A DNA stretch of 64,000 bases from Gautieria morchelliformis (Eukaryota; Basidiomycota; Agaricomycetes; Gomphales; Gomphaceae), in NCBI GenBank assembly GCA_015179125.1, contig WHVA01000462.1, positions 27,940 through 91,939 on the forward strand, written 5' to 3'. Made by a program: the position numbers and the translations under genes. The notes below the pieces were generated by a model. It was not told the DNA's origin. It saw only the letters and a list, made by a program, of their open reading frames with translations, and did not search any database. This document shows positions 20,587 to 31,840 of the stretch, piece after piece. How positions within the stretch are numbered: position 1 is the stretch's first letter; each line of letters starts with the position of its first letter.

Positions 20587-22431
20587 ATGTCCATGATAAC
20601 TCGTTCTCGCACCCTTCGGGGTATATCAGAACAACGACGTTTCTCGGAAGCCCCCGACGATTCACCACCGTCCCCGGGGATACCCCTCGCAGACCCCGCC
20701 GAGCCTAGTAACAAAGGCAAAGGTAGGGCTGACCCCGGTGACCCTTCAGGAGATCCAGGTGATGGCTCTGGAGGTTCTGACAACGATCGGGACCTCCCCA
20801 ACCTGCTGCCCGAGGACCTCGGTGACCTCAAGGACAACGAGCTTATGCGTCGGGTGTTCATCATGTTATGAATAGGAAAATCAATTTATACATTCATAGT
20901 CATCACTAACAAACCCCTAACGACCTTCTGACTCCATATCTACATCCATATGCAATGCCAGCGCACTCTAGGGCATGCACGCGCGCTGTCACTCGCGCGT
21001 GCCTCTAACCGGCGGCTTCGACCCTGAGCCCGGTTCCAGGGCCGACCGAGGGCTAGATCCGAGATGGAGCACGGGAAGCGCTCCATCGTTCCTGACGCAT
21101 ATATTAGTCTACATATGATCAGGTACAGCCTTGGCACCGGTGCATGCATTGCGCACCGGCGGCACTCGCTGCTCCATAAACCCCTATTATATCTAGTTTA
21201 GTACGGGCTCGCTCCAAACACATAAATAGCTAGCATTGTATGATAGAAACACTAGGCAGTTAAACTCCAACCTTGCGCTATTGATTGAAGCCCACAGAGG
21301 CTAGTTTTTCCTTTGACTGGATGGAGCAATATCAGTCAGTGTCTAGCGTAGTTGTCACTGCACGCGGTGTTAGTGCAAACAACCAAAGTTGTTCTCATCT
21401 TATTCTCTCTATATGCACTTATGACCTCACCAACCCTCACTGCGTACGCAGCCCGCCGACACGGCTTTTAACACATCAAACTCGCGAAACCTCGTGAGTC
21501 CGAAGCACGAGCCAAGGTCAAGGAACCGGATAGTTATGACGGTACTGACCAGGCCAAGCTTCGCACCTTCTTCCTTCAATGCGTACTCAACTTCCGAGAT
21601 CGTCCCACAGCGTTCAAGACTGGGGCCTCGAAGGTGCAGTATGCTATTTCTTACCTGTCCGGCTCAGCTCTACAGTATTTCGAGCCAGCGATCCTCGGCG
21701 AAGTCCAACCCGAGCCAGATTGGCTCGAGGACTGGGACAGCTTCAAGGCCGAGCTCGAGCTCAACTTCGGCCCATACGACAACGCTGCCCAAGCCGAGAT
21801 TGACCTCGAGAAGATCGTTATGAAAGAGCACCACAAGGCCTCGCGATTCTTTATCGACTTCGCCCGAGCTTCGACTCGGACTCAGTGGAACGACGCGGCC
21901 CTCCGACACTTCGCCTACAAGGGCTTGGCCAAACGAATCAAGGACGACTTACTTCACTTCCCTCGATTCCGCAGCCTCGCCGAGCTTAGGAACTTCGCGC
22001 TGGAATGCGACAGCCATTACTGGGAGCGTAAGGAATATGACACCATGATCAATGGTCGTAGCTCCCAGCCTGCACGCGCCACAAATGGGTCCAGCAGCAA
22101 TGCCACTAACAACAACCAGTCTTCCAGCGGTTCCAACAACAATAAGAACCGCAACAAGACTAACAACAACGGCAAGGGTTCCAACAACAACTCTTCGAAC
22201 AACAAGAGCCAGCCCGACATATCGAGCAAGCTCAGGAAGGATGGCAAACTACTTCCCGAGGAACGCCAATGTCGGGTCGACCAAGGCCTTTGTCTACTTT
22301 GCGGCACCAAAGGCCACATCATCAAGGACTGCCCGAAGAACAAGTCTACCAGCGGTAGCGGTTCTAAAGGTCGGGCAGCGAAGAGCCCCAACGAGGGGAC
22401 TTCGGCCTCCATCACGGAGGTGAAAAAATAG
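20587..22431 (+). pseudogene. B gag, split by a solo LTR
   Basis: Starts with ATG at 20587 (MSMITRSRTLRG). The N-terminal part is rich in Pro, Gly, Asp and Ser. Codons run to 20863, where the solo LTR (20864-21473) interrupts; with it and one CATCA removed the frame goes on as RVFIKLAKPRESEARAKV into the capsid-like region (YDGTDQAKLRTFFLQC, YLSGSALQYFEP, ELNFGPYDNAAQAEIDL). An Asn/Ser-rich linker and a CCHC zinc knuckle (CLLCGTKGHIIKDC) precede the stop TAG at 22429. Apart from the LTR the frame looks intact. Gag forms the particle and binds genomic RNA through the knuckle. Confidence 0.88.
20864..21473. repeat. Solo LTR in B gag
   Basis: 610 bp beginning TGTTATGAATAGG and ending GGCTTTTAACA, flanked by CATCA (20859-20863, 21474-21478). 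Excision with one duplicate restores the gag frame. No other copy of this LTR is evident in the window, so its family is unknown. Confidence 0.88.
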
Positions 22432-22435
22432 GTAG
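22421..22435 (+). other. Candidate -1 frameshift site at the B gag stop
   Basis: Gag ends GTG AAA AAA TAG. The pol frame is open through this point one base back (ATA GGT AGC AAC) and runs into protease without its own early ATG. The A-run directly before the stop is the expected place for a -1 slip producing Gag-Pol. The heptamer starts with G rather than A, so efficiency is uncertain; the gag end of F has a pure A-run at the same place. Confidence 0.45.
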
Positions 22436-25400
22436 CAACCTCGGAACCACACGATCCGAGGATTGCGGTAACCTCACCCGTGTGCTCAGACTCAGTGCCG
22501 CTTCTCATTCATTGTCCAAAGATTCCCTTAATGTAGATCTAACCTCGCCTTCGCTTCCCAACGTCGCTTTTGTTGCATTAGTTGACTGCGGGTCCTCAGA
22601 CTGTTTTATTGAATCCAGATTTGTCCAGAAGTACTCTATGCCTGCTTATCCTGTCTCTCCTATACCCTTGAAACTATTTGACGGTAGTACTAACACTACC
22701 ATTACCCAAGCTCTAGACCTCTGTATCTGCTTTCCGACCGGCGAACAACAATGGGTTACCTTCTACGTAACCTCGCTCGACTCGAGTTGCTCAGTGGTAC
22801 TTGGCCACAACTGGCTCACCCGCTACAATCCGTCGATTGACTGGGTATTTGGCAGTATTACTTTCAAGACCATCGACCTAACTACGACTCCAGCGACCAC
22901 GGCGACGTCAGCCCGCTCAGCTTCGGCTACGACTTCGACCTTGCCTACGGCATCTTCGCCCCCGCCTTTGACCTCACCTCAGAACTCGCCTCCGAAGTTG
23001 CAAGCACCGCTCGTTTCCCTAATCAATGCACCTGCTTTCATGCGCGTGTCTAGATTGGAAGGGTCCAAAGTGTTTCAGCTCAATCTGGCCTCGCCTGAGC
23101 TCCTCGCCCGAGGAGCAACATCGGGAGAAAGCTCCGCCGAGCTTTCTGAGAACGTTAAAAAACATGTTCCCGAAGTATATCATGAATTTGCAGATGTGTT
23201 CAGCAAAGCACACGCTGACACTCTAGCCCCCACCGACCGCACAATATCAAGATCAACCTTGAAGAAGGGACCTCGCCACCTATCGGTCCCATCTACTCTC
23301 TCTCAGCTTCCGAACTCAAAGCTCTTCGCGAGTTCATCGACGAGCACTTGAACATCGGTTTCATCCGACCTTCGCGCTCGCCTCATGGTGCACCGGTATT
23401 GTTTGTCCGCAAAAAAGATGGCTCACTTCGGTTGTGTGTCGACTTCCGAGGTTTAAACAAGATCTCGAAAAAAGATCGGTACCCATTACCATTGATTGCT
23501 GACTTACTTGATGCTCCAAAGAATGCTCGCATCTATATGAAGATTGACCTCGTCACGCTTACCACCTCGTAAGGGTGGCCGAGGGTGACGAATGGAAAAC
23601 TGCCTTCAGGACTTGCTATGGGTCTTTTGAATGGTTGGTTATGCCATTTGGTCTCACTAACAGCCCTGCTGCTTTCCAGAGATTCATGAACGAGATTTTC
23701 GCCGAACTTTTGGACGTTTGTGTGGTGGTATACTTGGATGACATTCTAATCTACTCCAGTGACCCCTCCAAACATGTTGAACATGTCAAGGAAGTCTTGC
23801 GACGACTGCGACTCAACAACCTCTTTGCCAAAGAAGACAAATGCGAGTTTCATCGCGACTCGGTTGAATTCCTCGGCTACATACTCTCTCCCGAGGGCCT
23901 CACTATGGCGGACAACAAGGTAAAGGTCATTCAAGACTGGCCTGAACCTCGCAAAGTTCGCGACATCCAGTCTTTCCTCGGTTTCGCCAACTTCTACCGA
24001 CATTTCATTCACAACTACTCCGACATCACCATTCCTCTCACCCGACTCACCCGCAAGGGTACCCCTTGGAACTTTTCCGAGGATTGCCAACAGGCTTTCA
24101 ACCTGTTGAAGAAGGCATTCACTACCGCTCCTATCCTTACCCACTGGATTCCTGACCTTCCACTAATCATAGAGACTGATGCTTCAGATTATGCCTTAGC
24201 GGCAATCTTATCACTGCGAACCTCGGAAGGCGACTTCACCCCGTCGCTTTTCACTCCCGCACATTCACCTCTACTGAGCTCAACTACGATGTTCATGACA
24301 AGGGCTCCTAGCAATTTTTGAAGTGTTTCAATGCTGGCGACACTACCTCGAGGGCTCTGGCGACCCTGTCGACGTTATCACCGATCACAAGAACCTCGAA
24401 TACTTTTCAACAACGAAGCTCTTGACCCGTCGACAAGCTCGGTGGTCAGAATACCTTTCCCAATTCAACCTCGCCATCCGTTTCCGACCTGGTCGCCTCG
24501 GAACGAAGCCTGACTCTCTCACTAGACGATGGGACGTCTACCTTAAAGAGGGGAATAGCGACTATGCCACCATAAACCCACAGAACCTACGGCCAGTGTT
24601 TACTCAACACCAGCTGGCATCGTCCCTTAGAGCTACTAACCTCGCTCCCGTCGTACTCCGAGCCGCTTCGCTGCTTGATACCGAGCAGATCCGAGCTGAC
24701 ATACTAGCGAACCTCCCCTCGGACCCCATAGCCAAGTCGCACCTCGGCTTGGTTAATGACCCGAGGTGGACCACAGACCCCGAGGGTTTCTCAAGCTTGA
24801 CAACCGAACCTATGTTCCAGCGGCCCAAGACCTTCGACTTCGCATCCTGCAATACAAGCACGATCAATTCTCTCGGGACACTTCGGGGTCAACAAGACCT
24901 TGGAGCTGATCCGACGAGACTACACTTGGCCAGGGATTAGATCCTTTGTCAAGGAGTATTGCAAGACGTGTACCACTTGTATGCGAAGCAAGCCGCAACG
25001 TCACAAGCCCTATGGTCTCCTCAAACAACTTCCAGTTCCCGAGAAGCCTTGGAATTCCATCTCTATGGATTTCATTGAGCAGCTTCCCCCTTCATCCGAG
25101 TTCACCTCCATACTAGTGATTGTTGACCGCTTCACTAAGCAGGTTATCTTCATTCCAACCACCGACAAGATAACCTCGCAAGAGCTCGCTCACCTCTTCG
25201 TCCTTCATGTCTTTTCCAAGCATGGAGTCCCCTCGCACTCACCTCGGACAGGGGTTCCGAGTTCGTCTCGCACTTCTGGCGTTCTCTAGGGAAAGCCTTG
25301 GACATGCGGTTGCATTTTACCTCGGGATATCATCCCGAGGGTGACGGTCAAACCGAGCGTGCTAACCAGACCTTGGAACAGTACCTCAGGATATACTGCA

Positions 25401-26142
25401 ACTATCACAGTCCAATTGGGCTTCACTCCTTCCCCTCGCCGAGTTCGCTTACAACAATGCGCCTAGCGCAACCACCGGCATATCCCCATTCTTTGCTAAT
25501 AAGGGTTACCACCCGAACCTCGCAGTCCACCCCGAGCGCGACCTCGCCTCGGCACGAGCTCGAGACTTCGTGGTTGACCTGGACGAGCTACACCAGGAAC
25601 TTCGCCGCGCCATCCTCGAGGCTCAGAAGACCTACCAAGCCTCGGCCGATGTTCGCCGCAAACCCGCTCCTGATTTCCAAATAGGATCCCTCGCCTTTGT
25701 AAAGGCACAGTACTTCCGAACAACTCGGCCTACCAAGAAGCTCGCCGAGAAGTTTTTGGGTCCTTTTGAGATCATTTCCCGAGCGGGTACTCACTCCTTC
25801 ACCCTTCGACTTCCAGAACACATGCATTCAGTCCATCCAGTATTCCACGTATCCATGCTCGAACCAGCCTCGCCCAACACCGTCCCGAACCGAGTTCAGC
25901 CTCCTCCACCCCCAGTCGTCATCGACGGCGAGCCCGAGTTCGAAGTCTCGAGATCCTCGACTCCAAGATCGATAATAGACGGAAGAGCTGCAAACTGCTG
26001 TATCTTGTTAGGTGGACTGGTTACGAAGGTACCGACGAAGAAACCTCGTGGATCCTCGCTTCCGAGCTTGATCATGCCTCGGAGCTGGTCACCGTTTCCA
26101 CGAGTCTTATCCGGCAAGCGGGACCTTTGACTGCTCTATGAT
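22432..26142 (+). pseudogene. B pol: protease, RT, RNase H, integrase, chromodomain
   Basis: Protease near 22570 (ALVDCGSSDCF, with Cys where most have Ser) and VLGHNWL; RT from about 23250 ([32 protein letters not shown]); RNase H ([23 protein letters not shown]); integrase zinc-binding domain (CKTCTTCMRSKPQRHKP); core (ISMDFIEQLPP, DGQTERANQTLEQYLR); chromodomain near 25975-26080 (YLVRWTGYEGTDEETSW in a shifted frame). Frame changes near 23240, 23555, 24237, 24307, 24800, 25240, 25405 and 25950 are mostly what one missing base would give; no in-frame stop interrupts the frames themselves. With the LTRs about 97% alike, part of this damage may be sequence error. Confidence 0.88.
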
Positions 26143-26254
26143 CATTTCCTGTTTAACCCCCATGAACCCAGTAGTTAGATAACAAAATCCCCTCACAACC
26201 GAACAACAAAAAAATCAATAAAATCCAAGAAATTCCATTATTTCCCTTAGTAGT

Positions 26255-27416
26255 TTACTCCAACATCCTCATATCCTCTCCCTCGCTCTCCTCGCTACCC
26301 TCGCCTGACTCCTCCTCATTACTACTGCTACTTCGCTCCACCAGACCCCCATGTCCCCCATAATCCGCCAAGTCTCTTGCCCCCTGCATCCGCTTCAAGT
26401 AATTCTGCCTCCTCCTTATCCTCATGAACTCCACGTCCGCCCAGTTCATCCTATCATTCGCCGCCCTAAACTCCCCCAACAACTCACACACCCTTTCCCC
26501 AACCTTGCCAACCTTCTGTCCCACGTCCCTCACCACCGCGATCAACTCCCTCATCTCCGCACTTCGCTCCGACCTTTTCGTCTTCTTGTCCTTCTTCGCC
26601 CTCCGACCTTCCACCTCGGTTTCCTCCACCTCGGCTTCCTTCCCCTCACTATGCCTCGCTCCCTCTGACCCCTTACCCTTCTCCTCACTCTGCCTCACTC
26701 CCTCTGACCCCTTACCCTTCTCCTCGCTCAACCTCACTTCCATCCGCTCCACCCTCGTCTCAAGGGTCTGCTCGACCCAGTCACTTGAGTCGCCGTCCTC
26801 TGCAGCCTTGTCCCGAACCTTGGCCTCTTTCCTCGGCCTCGGCCCGTCCTCAGTGTCCTCGCTCCTCGCCCGCTTCTTGCCCACGGTACTCGCCTGACCC
26901 TTTCCTGGGGTCGCCTTGCTACGACGACCATGGGCTATACTACAGCCCAAGGAGCGTGTCCTGCACCACACGCAGGCACCCTGGTCGGCAAGGCCGAAGT
27001 CAAGGCTAACGGCCCGAAGGCACATATAGTCGTGCTCTTCGCAGCGCACGCACCTGGCCTCGGCCTTGGTCGCGAGTTGCCACTCACGAGGCCCTCCGTC
27101 GGCGAGCTTGTACCCGTATAGGGACAAGTCAGTAGGGTGGTACGAGAACAACATGCGCTTGTACTATACAAATCAGCAGCGTCCATGACCAGACAACGAC
27201 GGTACTCACCTTCTTGCTGTTGGGCCCTTCCTGCCACGGCTTCCGCATGTCTATGGCCCCCGCATCCTCGATGGGTCGCGGGACCATGTCGGGTCGAACC
27301 TCGGGCATAACCTCGCCCGAGGAACCGTCCTCCTCAGACAACAAGGTCTGGTCGAACGCGTTGTTCGCGCTGTTTTCGTCGATAGCAGAGTTGAAGAGGG
27401 CTTGGGGGCGCACCAT
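26255..27416 (-). CDS. Antisense accessory gene of B, Zn2Cys6-like
   Basis: On the strand opposite to pol, between chromodomain and 3' LTR. The first in-frame ATG is at 27416 (MVRPQALFNS); an upstream GTG extension to 27452 is less likely. Exon 1 is 27416-27210 (69 codons), the intron is 27164-27209 (46 nt, GTGAGT...TATAG, phase 0) and exon 2 is 27163-26255, giving about 371 residues with no stop or frameshift. The cluster at 27052-26942 is C-x2-C-x6-C-x15-C-x2-C-x6-C. It is followed by Lys/Arg-rich stretches, a tandem EEKGKGSEG-type repeat, a helical segment with heptad character (RDVGQKVGKVGERVCELL) and an acidic tail (EEESGEGSEESEGED). The frame is intact although pol in the same element is broken. 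Function unknown; nuclear or nucleic-acid binding is inference. Confidence 0.75.
27164..27209 (-). other. Phase-0 intron of the B accessory gene
   Basis: 46 nt, donor GTGAGT, acceptor TATAG on the minus strand. It joins exon 1 ending Ser-Lys-Lys to Tyr-Lys-Arg-Met. Reading through it reaches a stop at 27129, so the intron must be removed to express the cysteine cluster. Confidence 0.75.
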
Positions 27417-27575
27417 ATTCGTTGGCACTTGGGTTCGCTGCCTCCTACCCACCCTTTTATCTAACCTCGGCTACGATTAAGCTTTGCCTTTCCGGCGACT
27501 TAACATCGGGCCGGGATCTAGATTCGAGGATAGGCGAACCTTGTTCATATTACGGCCTCGAGGGTCTCGGCCATA

Positions 27576-27587
27576 AGGAGGGAATAC
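27576..27587 (+). promoter_or_regulatory. Polypurine tract of B
   Basis: AAGGAGGGAATAC directly before the TGTAAG of the 3' LTR, the expected primer site for plus-strand DNA. Element A has the related AAGGGGGAAGTAC at the same place. Confidence 0.75.
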
Positions 27588-28137
27588 TGTAAGAACCCGG
27601 CCTTTGGCCGGTTACTTACCGGTATAACTTTCTTCTGAGCCCGAGCCTTGTGATACTCATGCCCGAGTACATATGATTCTTATCCTGCGCCCGAGCTAGA
27701 GCCCGAGCTAGAGCTCATATCCGACCTTGATCCCATGCCCGTATCCCCTTAGTTACTGATTCCGCTCCATCACGCATCATTCATATATTACCTCGCCATG
27801 ACCTCGCCCTGATCTCCACTAATATGTTCGCCCCTGACTCGTACCCTCACCCCGTATATAAACCCTCCTGTATGCATTCCTACTCCTCAGTCTGAAAATC
27901 AACTGTCGTATAACTTCGATCCCTAGCTAGTTTCTAAGCCTTGCCTCTTAAGTCAAACCTCGCCTCTTATTCGTTTGCCTCCGAAGTTGGGACTCGTGTG
28001 TAGGGTCGGCGCAGCACATAAGCTGAAGCCTAGTCCCTCTCCGACTTCCCCATCCAAACCTCGCCCCATAACCTCGGACCGTACCTCGGGTTTCGCTCCC
28101 GACCTCGGTCAACCTTACGACGGATCGTATCGTAACA
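27588..28137 (+). repeat. 3' LTR of B
   Basis: 550 bp, TGTAAGAACC to CGTAACA, followed by TSD TCAAC. About 97% identical to the 5' copy by eye; see that entry for the pattern of differences. Confidence 0.92.
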
Positions 28138-28142
28138 TCAAC

Positions 28143-28245
28143 ACGGTCACGTGACTCTCATCCATCAGTGCCCGATGCGCCTCAAAAGGCTTAGTCAGCA
28201 CACAGAAGAGAGGCGAACACAGTGGTTCCAATCACTGAGAAATAG
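28143..28245 (+). repeat. R1 repeat copy 2, right part
   Basis: Continues the repeat interrupted by B: CGGTCACGTGACT, ATCAGTG and GGCTTAGTCAGC match 13862-13916 in order. The end near 28245 (ATTCTATTTGTTAAAA) resembles the end of copy 1. 28246-28594 is AT-rich with nothing recognised. Confidence 0.55.
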
Positions 28246-28594
28246 ATTCTATTTGTTAAAAGGCACCAATTAACATCTTAATCCAAAACTCATATGGTCC
28301 ATACTTGTTCTATCATCATACATGTAACAAGCTTCATATATACTTTTAATATATAGTCATCCACATCCTCTCTGAAACTGCTCTGTTATCTCAATACACA
28401 CCATGCTTTAGCACATACAACTATATTTTCAAAATATCAGAACATTCAAAAAATTTTAGGATGTCCACAATATACAAGTTGCTCAAAATGATGGATTATG
28501 AATTTGGTTAGGGTTGATATTTTAAAAGATATATAATATATCCTAGAAGAATGTACATTGTTGTCAATGTGAACATCCTCCTAAGAATACACTG

Positions 28595-29747
28595 GTGCTT
28601 GTCGTCATTATTGCTCTCTTGACCAATACTGGTGACCCTCCGGATGAACTGGCTCCATTTTTGGATGACACAGACATGCTTATTGGCATGGAACCAGGGG
28701 TGCGTCCCAAATGCCTTATTGCCCCTCAGCCTAGAAGCCAGGGTGAGCATATAACCATGTGTTCCCTCCTCAAATTGAGGGACTATGAGTGCTTGTGGGC
28801 TTTCAGGTAAGCCCACTCCTTTTCTGGAGTGTTGTTTATGTTTTAACACTTGATTTAGATTCATGCTGCAGGAGATTCTATGGCTAGCAGACGTTCTTGA
28901 CTTACCAGAGCCCCTGGTCACCTTCAGGTCAGGCTATAGGGCCTCTTGAATAGAGGCCCTATGTTTGCTCTGTGCATGGCTGAGAAGCCAGGAAGATATC
29001 AAGTCTTTCATGATCAAATAGGCATGGTCAGCAAGTGCCATTTCTGAAATTGTGAACGGCACTGTGAGCCACATTTACAACATCTGGTCCCACTTGCTCC
29101 AGTGGGTGATGCTCCAGTCCTATGCTGATTCACTTGCCACATTTGTAGTGCCCTGTGAGAATGTTATTGGATTCATTGATTGCATGATTCGCAAGATATG
29201 TAGGCCTAAGCTATTTCAAAACATAGATTATACAGGCTACAAGAAACATCACAGCTACAAATTCCAGGCCATGGCCCTTCCAAACAGCTTGATTGGCCAC
29301 CTGGCTGGTCCATTTATGGCTCCTGCAAATGATAACTCAGTCCTAGCCAAGTCAGGGCTCATGGAAATGATGGTGAGATATGTGATCAGGCCTGGTTCAA
29401 GCCCTGATGACCCACCGGAATGGCATTTTTTTCAGATATATGGGGATTCTGCATACAGTGTGTCAGCTCACATCCTCAGCCCCTATGCATGCATGGAACA
29501 CCACAATGGTGGTGCTTGGATCTCTGTGGAGAATGTCTTTGGATGTGTGCTCCAGGATTGGCCGTACCTGAATGCCTGGTGGAAGCACCAGATATTTGGG
29601 AACACCATCAAGAAGCTGTACACTGTTGGTGTACTGCTCACCAATGCACACACATGCCTTCACCTGAACCTTACCTCGGAGCGATATGACTGCCTGCCAC
29701 CAAGTTTGGATGAATATTTTCACAGTGCAGAGGAGCATAGTGATTAA
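28595..29747 (+). pseudogene. PIF/Harbinger-type transposase, broken
   Basis: Exon 1 ends at ..RDYECLWAF near 28806, then an intron of about 52 nt (GTAAGC...TTTAG) leads to FMLQEILWLADVLDLPEP, a helix-turn-helix-like region typical of this group. The DDE domain follows: GFIDCMIRKICRP (first D), YTGYKKHHSYKFQAMALPN, FMAPANDNSVLAKSGL, QIYGDSAYSVSAHILSPY (second D) and SVENVFG (E). Stops at about 28948 (TGA) and 29020 (TAG) break the N-terminal half, while the C-terminal 231 codons are open. I could not find terminal inverted repeats or a 3-bp TSD. The enzyme would cut and paste the element together with a Myb-like partner. Confidence 0.8.
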
Positions 29748-29864
29748 TTCAAGCTTTCTTATTTCCTATGCAGCATCATGACTTTGTTATATACATTCCA
29801 AGTCTCTTGCCAGAATATGAATATGAAAAACAATTAAAACTATTCGTTTGAGCTATTATAACAT

Positions 29865-30768
29865 TTAGATGTGGTTGGTGATAGATTTCAGGATGCTCAG
29901 CAGGTCATCATGCTGCTTCAGGCATGCATCCGCACTGTCCTGGTGCATCTTTTTTTCATCATGGAGTTTCGTGTTGAGTGACTCTTGAGATACACTGTGT
30001 GAAAGACAACATGACCTTTTTCCAATGCTCCTTCCTTCATCTGGGGCAGTAGATATGTCTGTGTTCTCCTTGTCAGAACTGTGGCTTTCTTCGAGAACGT
30101 GCTTGTTGACATGTTTTAGGGCATGGCCAGTCATAAGTGCATCACAAAGACGATCTCTCTGGTCTGCTTCTTGACAATCTGGGCCTATTGGAACTCATCA
30201 GTGTGTGTGCTGTTCACAAAGACAAATTACTCACTGCTTTGGTCTTCTCCCGATCGGAATCCCTAGTCTCTACGACTTCTTTATGCCAGGCCATCACTGC
30301 ATCAAGCTTGCCAGAGAGCAATGTGAGCCAGGCTGGATCATCGTCAGCGAGCCAACCAAAAGGAGACTGTATACTTGTCTTTTTACAGCCCTGTATTCAA
30401 ATTAGCTAAAAAGTAAAATAATAACTACGGCATGTGCACCTCAACCCAGGTGAGCAACTGCATCACCTTCTTCAGAACGTTATGGCTGTGATCCAGGCAT
30501 GTACCATTTCTGCTTTCATGAATTCCTTGCTTTTGATGCTTTCTGTGGCCTTTGTAGGTGGAGTAGGTGGAAACACTGGGTTCTGAGTGAAGACCATTGG
30601 AGGTTTGCTCACAGGTGTGCTTGTAGCACCCTCCATTTGCAGCCGAGGGTCAATGGAACCATCCATGTTGGACATTGGCGCTGAGTACCAAGTGTCTAGG
30701 ATCATAGTATATGGAATGCCTGCAAGGGAGGGTTGCCTATCATATAATTCAGGAGGGATGGTGTTCAT
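29865..30768 (-). pseudogene. Possible second ORF of the Harbinger element
   Basis: Convergent with the transposase. Open pieces on the minus strand at 30768-30472 (MNTIPPELYDRQPSLAGIPY, then a Pro/Thr-rich linker), around 30370-30200 (DDPAWLTLLSGKLDAVMAWH) and 30134-29865 (Ser/Lys/Asp-rich, ending LKQHDDLLSILKSITNHI) could be exons of one gene. PIF/Harbinger elements usually carry a second gene for a Myb/SANT-like protein; position and orientation fit, but I see no clear SANT motif. Stops lie between the pieces. Confidence 0.35.
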
Positions 30769-31107
30769 TGCATGTGGTAGGAGGGCGATGTGTGACCATC
30801 ACACATTGTTTAATTAGTTCTAATAATATTTAGCAGTTTACTAGTAACTTCTGGTACTGTCAGAGTATGCTGAAGCCAGTAATTATTGGTATCAAAATTG
30901 CTCTTTTGAGTGTGGCCAGATTGGCCATAGGATGGCAGACTGCCCATGGCTCAAGTCTGGCATACAGATGGCAGCCACAAGGCAGGATGAGGATGAGGAT
31001 GAGGATCCAGAATCAGATCCTGTCTACACCTCTCTTCAGCAGACTGATTAAGAGGGGCAGGGTGAGGCTCAAAAAAATGAGACTCAGGGGGCTCCCACTG
31101 ATGAATG

Positions 31108-31607
31108 TGTCAGGGGAACACCAATCACACACTGCTTTATTGCAATGTGCATTATCGCAGTGCGCATTATCACATGCATTATCGCACTGCACATTATCGC
31201 ATGAATTATCGCATGCATTATCGCACTGCACATTATTGCATGCATTATCGCAGTGTGTTGTTGGTGGCCCCTGAGCTTCTCCTAGCCTTCGGCATCCTTC
31301 TGTCTTGTGTTCCGTTTATTACCCTTCCTGTTCCGGCCCCTTATGACATCATTCCTTCCTTATCTGTCCAGCCCTGTTACCGCTGGTGTGATTGCTTATG
31401 TAACTCAGGCATTCGGTGATTGGGCTAGCATGCCCGAGTTTACTTATAGTCGTAGTTAGGTGGCGAAGGGGTTTCTTAGAGTTTTCTCTTTGGATCCCCC
31501 TTCACCAGGTATGTCTGTGTCCTGTATATAGTTCTCTATCTTACTTTGGATCCCCCTTTTCCAGTTCACCGCTTGAATGTAGAGCGTCTGCCTAGATTGC
31601 CCTTATA
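31108..31607. repeat. LTR-like 500-bp insertion in K
   Basis: Flanked by GAATG (31103-31107, 31608-31612). It begins TGTCAGG and ends CCTTATA, close to TG...CA ends. Excision restores Thr-Asp-Glu-Trp-Glu-Pro as in D. No ORF. Its left fifth is a tandem repeat (31137-31257). Confidence 0.7.
31137..31257. repeat. Short tandem repeat, GCATTATCGCA-type
   Basis: About ten imperfect copies of GCATTATCGCA, alternating with AGTGC or CTGCA spacers. The unit is partly self-complementary (TGCGATAATGC). It lies inside the LTR-like insertion. Confidence 0.8.
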
Positions 31608-31840
31608 GAATGGGAGCCTGAACTGTCCCAGTACTATGACTGGGATGAGGAGATGGTAGACAATCAGACTGTCTACTGATCCAGTGCAATCAGAATCATG
31701 CTGGACAATGATGCTGCTTCTAAAGTAATGGCAGCACGCGCATCAACTACCCCTGACAACAGCCGAACTGATGTACCATCATCAGAGCAAACAGCAATTG
31801 CAGCCTGTGTGGCTGCAAGATGAGAACCATATCCTTTCAG

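Larger units (their letters stand above)
19993..28137 (+). mobile_element. Chromovirus B (Ty3/gypsy), complete with TSD
   Basis: 8145 bp with two 550-bp LTRs and a 5-bp TSD TCAAC (19988-19992, 28138-28142). It holds gag, pol (protease, RT, RNase H, integrase, chromodomain), an antisense accessory gene, a purine tract and the 3' LTR. A 610-bp solo LTR sits in gag. The LTRs differ at about a dozen sites plus one small repeat shuffle, so it is fairly young. Pol is broken by at least seven frame changes, nearly all consistent with single-base deletions. Confidence 0.92.

Noticed and set aside
20865..21473. Possible rRNA or tRNA-like (SINE) insertion in B gag because of a GGCTTCGACCC motif
   Set aside because: TG...CA ends and a 5-bp CATCA duplication identify it as an LTR; the resemblance to a pol III box is weak.
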